Below, piece by piece: positions 32,746-34,512 of a DNA stretch of 34,512 nt. The DNA is from an uncultured Bacteroidota bacterium. Its GTDB lineage: Bacteria; Bacteroidota; Bacteroidia; Chitinophagales; Chitinophagaceae. A program made the translations under genes and the position numbers. Within the stretch, counting starts at the first letter, position 1; each line of letters begins with the position of its first letter. Where the stretch lies: positions 1 through 34,512 of the forward strand of contig CAIWHF010000023.1 of NCBI GenBank assembly GCA_903912405.1. Reading direction: 5' to 3'. The notes below the pieces were generated by a model that did no database searches, was not told the DNA's origin, and saw only the letters and a program-made list of their open reading frames with translations.

Positions 32746-34512
32746 ATGATCAAAACATTTTTTGCATTTATATTTTCACTTTTAGCAATTACTACTATTG
32801 CTCAAACAATAAGTATTCAGGGTAAGCTGAGAGATGCTAATAATGAACCTATTGCTTATGCTACTTTAAATTTAATGGATGCCGATGCGAAGAAAGCAGT
32901 AGCCGGAGCTCAAAGTTTAGACAATGGTAATTTTTCTATTCCTGTTTCAAAAAAAGGAGTTTATTATATTACGATTAATACTTTAGGTTATGAATCGTAT
33001 ATCGGTTCTAAAATAAGGATCAATCAATTAGATTCTTCCATTGCAGTTGGCATCATCAAATTAAAAACGCAAACAAAAAATTTAAAAATAGTAGAAGTAA
33101 GAGCAGAAAAATCCATGATGCAAATGGATATTGATAAACGCGTTTTTAATGTAGAAAAAAATACGACTACGAGTGGTGGCAGTGCTGCCGATGTTTTACA
33201 AAATGTGCCTTCTGTGGCTGTTGATTTGGATGGCAATGTAAGTTTGAGAGGAAAAGGGAATGTAACTATTTTAATTGACGGCAGACCATCTACGATGTTA
33301 GGAAGCGATGTAGCTTCTGCACTTCAAAGCCTTTCTGCAAGCAGTATAGAAAGTGTAGAGGTTATCACTAATCCATCTTCAAAATATGATGCTCAAGGCA
33401 TGTCGGGAGTTATTAATATTATTACCAAGCGAGATAAGAAATTTGGTTTGAATGGTGTAGGCACCATAGGCATTGGTACTTTAAACAAATACAATGGAAG
33501 CGTAAATTTGAATTTGAAAAATAATAAGTGGAATGTATTTGTAAATGCGAACGGAAGAATTAATAACACCTATAATTACGCTACTATCAATAGAAGTAAT
33601 AAAAATGATGCTATTCGCTCTACTAGTTATGAAGATAACGACAAGTATCGATTTGGGGGTATGGCTTCCATAGGTGCAGAATATACCTTTAGCAAGCAAG
33701 ATGTTTTGATGTTTACACAATCCTTAAACAGAATGAAATTTGGAAGTGATGCTAATACGAAATATGAAGTCTATAATGGAAGCATGCAAACGCTTTTACA
33801 AAATAGACATGGAAATTTTGATGGCGGACCCATATCTACAACTTCAGCGCTAAATTTTAAACATAAATTCAAACAGCCAAAAAAAGAACTCACTGCCGAT
33901 CTTTCTTATTCCCATACCTGGATGAAAAGACAACAAGATTATAACACTACTACTACCAATTATTTGTTGATGCCTCCTATGAACATTGTTTCTCAGTTGA
34001 ATCAAAATGCTCCGGGGCTGGGTACTATGAATAACTTTACAGGAATGATCGATTATACTATGCCTATGTTTCATGGTAAGGGAAAATTAGATGCCGGTTT
34101 GAAAACACAACGTAGCCATTTCGACAATAGCAATACGCCTACAAAAAATTATGGTGACCCAACGTATACGACAACCGATACGAGCATGAAAAGTGATTAT
34201 AATTATAATTTGCAAATTGATGCCGCATATATCAATATGGCAAATACTAAAGGCAAATGGGGTTATCAAGCCGGATTACGTTTAGAAAATGCTACTTATA
34301 AGGGATCGACCAATATATATTCACTATTGACATACGAAAATCATTTTTTGAATTTATTCCCTACTACTTATATTTCCTACCAAGTATCCCCAAGTCAAAC
34401 TTTTTATTTAAGCTATTCAAGAAGAACCAATAGACCTGGCTTTAGAGATATGATGCCGTTTTTAGATTTATCGAACCCGCAAGATTCAAGCATGGGTAAT
34501 CCTAATTTAAAA
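32746..34512 (+). CDS. TonB-dependent-receptor-like outer membrane beta-barrel protein, partial (C-terminus beyond right edge)
   Basis: The frame is open for 589 codons from the ATG at 32746 to the edge. The signal peptide is MIKTFFAFIFSLLAITTIA-Q. Residues about 21-105 form a carboxypeptidase-D-like regulatory domain (ISIQGKLRDANNEPIAYATL... YESYIGSKI). A plug domain follows (about 115-230: DIDKRVFNVEKN, ADVLQNVPSVAVDLDGNVSLRGKGNVTILIDGRP, IESVEVITNPSSKYDAQGMSGVINIITK). Barrel strands follow, including the late block SYSRRTNRPGFRDMMPFLDLSNP, seen in the outer-membrane-barrel family rather than in SusC. It probably imports or senses a nutrient; substrate unknown, and no SusD gene is visible. 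Confidence 0.93.
   Translation, partial: MIKTFFAFIFSLLAITTIAQTISIQGKLRDANNEPIAYATLNLMDADAKKAVAGAQSLDNGNFSIPVSKKGVYYITINTLGYESYIGSKIRINQLDSSIAVGIIKLKTQTKNLKIVEVRAEKSMMQMDIDKRVFNVEKNTTTSGGSAADVLQNVPSVAVDLDGNVSLRGKGNVTILIDGRPSTMLGSDVASALQSLSASSIESVEVITNPSSKYDAQGMSGVINIITKRDKKFGLNGVGTIGIGTLNKYNGSVNLNLKNNKWNVFVNANGRINNTYNYATINRSNKNDAIRSTSYEDNDKYRFGGMASIGAEYTFSKQDVLMFTQSLNRMKFGSDANTKYEVYNGSMQTLLQNRHGNFDGGPISTTSALNFKHKFKQPKKELTADLSYSHTWMKRQQDYNTTTTNYLLMPPMNIVSQLNQNAPGLGTMNNFTGMIDYTMPMFHGKGKLDAGLKTQRSHFDNSNTPTKNYGDPTYTTTDTSMKSDYNYNLQIDAAYINMANTKGKWGYQAGLRLENATYKGSTNIYSLLTYENHFLNLFPTTYISYQVSPSQTFYLSYSRRTNRPGFRDMMPFLDLSNPQDSSMGNPNLK

Noticed and set aside
1..34512. CRISPR array, transposon ends or prophage genes
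   Set aside because: No regularly spaced direct repeats, transposase, integrase or phage-like proteins were seen on either strand.

Overview
The window comes from a member of the Bacteroidota, most likely Chitinophagaceae or a close relative; the family is an inference from gene content and protein resemblance. Evidence seen: low-GC DNA, many promoters of the Bacteroidota type (TAnnTTTG just upstream of genes), no clear Shine-Dalgarno sites, a fused E1 alpha/beta oxoacid dehydrogenase, a short CarB without the allosteric domain, an outer-membrane-barrel TonB-type receptor and a very long secreted repeat protein of the LamG/DUF11 style.

Layout. (1) 1-4922, minus: N-terminal about 1640 residues of a giant secreted repeat protein that runs off the left edge. 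(2) 4923-8271: an accessory stretch with a three-gene minus operon (secreted protein, SRPBCC/AHSA1 protein with an apparent one-base frameshift, DUF2200), a two-helix membrane protein and a 59-residue GldL-like membrane protein. It is punctuated by four very similar terminator hairpins and by diverged copies of one leader sequence. (3) 8272-12066: pyrG, divergent from the fused E1 dehydrogenase. (4) 12099-12877: a lipoprotein with a histone-H1-like tail, convergent with a SnoaL-like protein. (5) 12990-15794: prohibitin-type SPFH protein, 2-aminomuconate semialdehyde dehydrogenase and a RidA-type 2-aminomuconate deaminase, in one tight operon. (6) 15795-17079, minus: STAS protein and ribonuclease Z. 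(7) 17251-19800 clpC with a strong terminator, then feoB. (8) 22041-24717: a polysaccharide flippase divergent from a GT4 glycosyltransferase. (9) 24721-27189, minus: mreB-mreC-mreD, with a terminator-like hairpin between mreB and mreC. (10) 27511-32700: carB with a structured leader, an ElaA acetyltransferase, an acyl-CoA thioesterase and a non-catalytic M16 peptidase homologue. (11) 32746 to the right edge: N-terminal 589 residues of a TonB-dependent-receptor-like outer membrane protein.

Most of the window is housekeeping. The unusual parts are 4923-8271 (small cassettes, repeated terminators, a missed small gene, a frameshift), the mreB/mreC hairpin with a TTG start for mreC, the carB leader, and the partial kynurenine-type catabolic module coupled to an SPFH protein. 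I see no CRISPR array, rRNA, convincing tRNA, transposase or phage gene. I did not find a complete new defence or mobile system. Several coding regions start at an ATG inside a longer open frame; the chosen starts are explained per gene.
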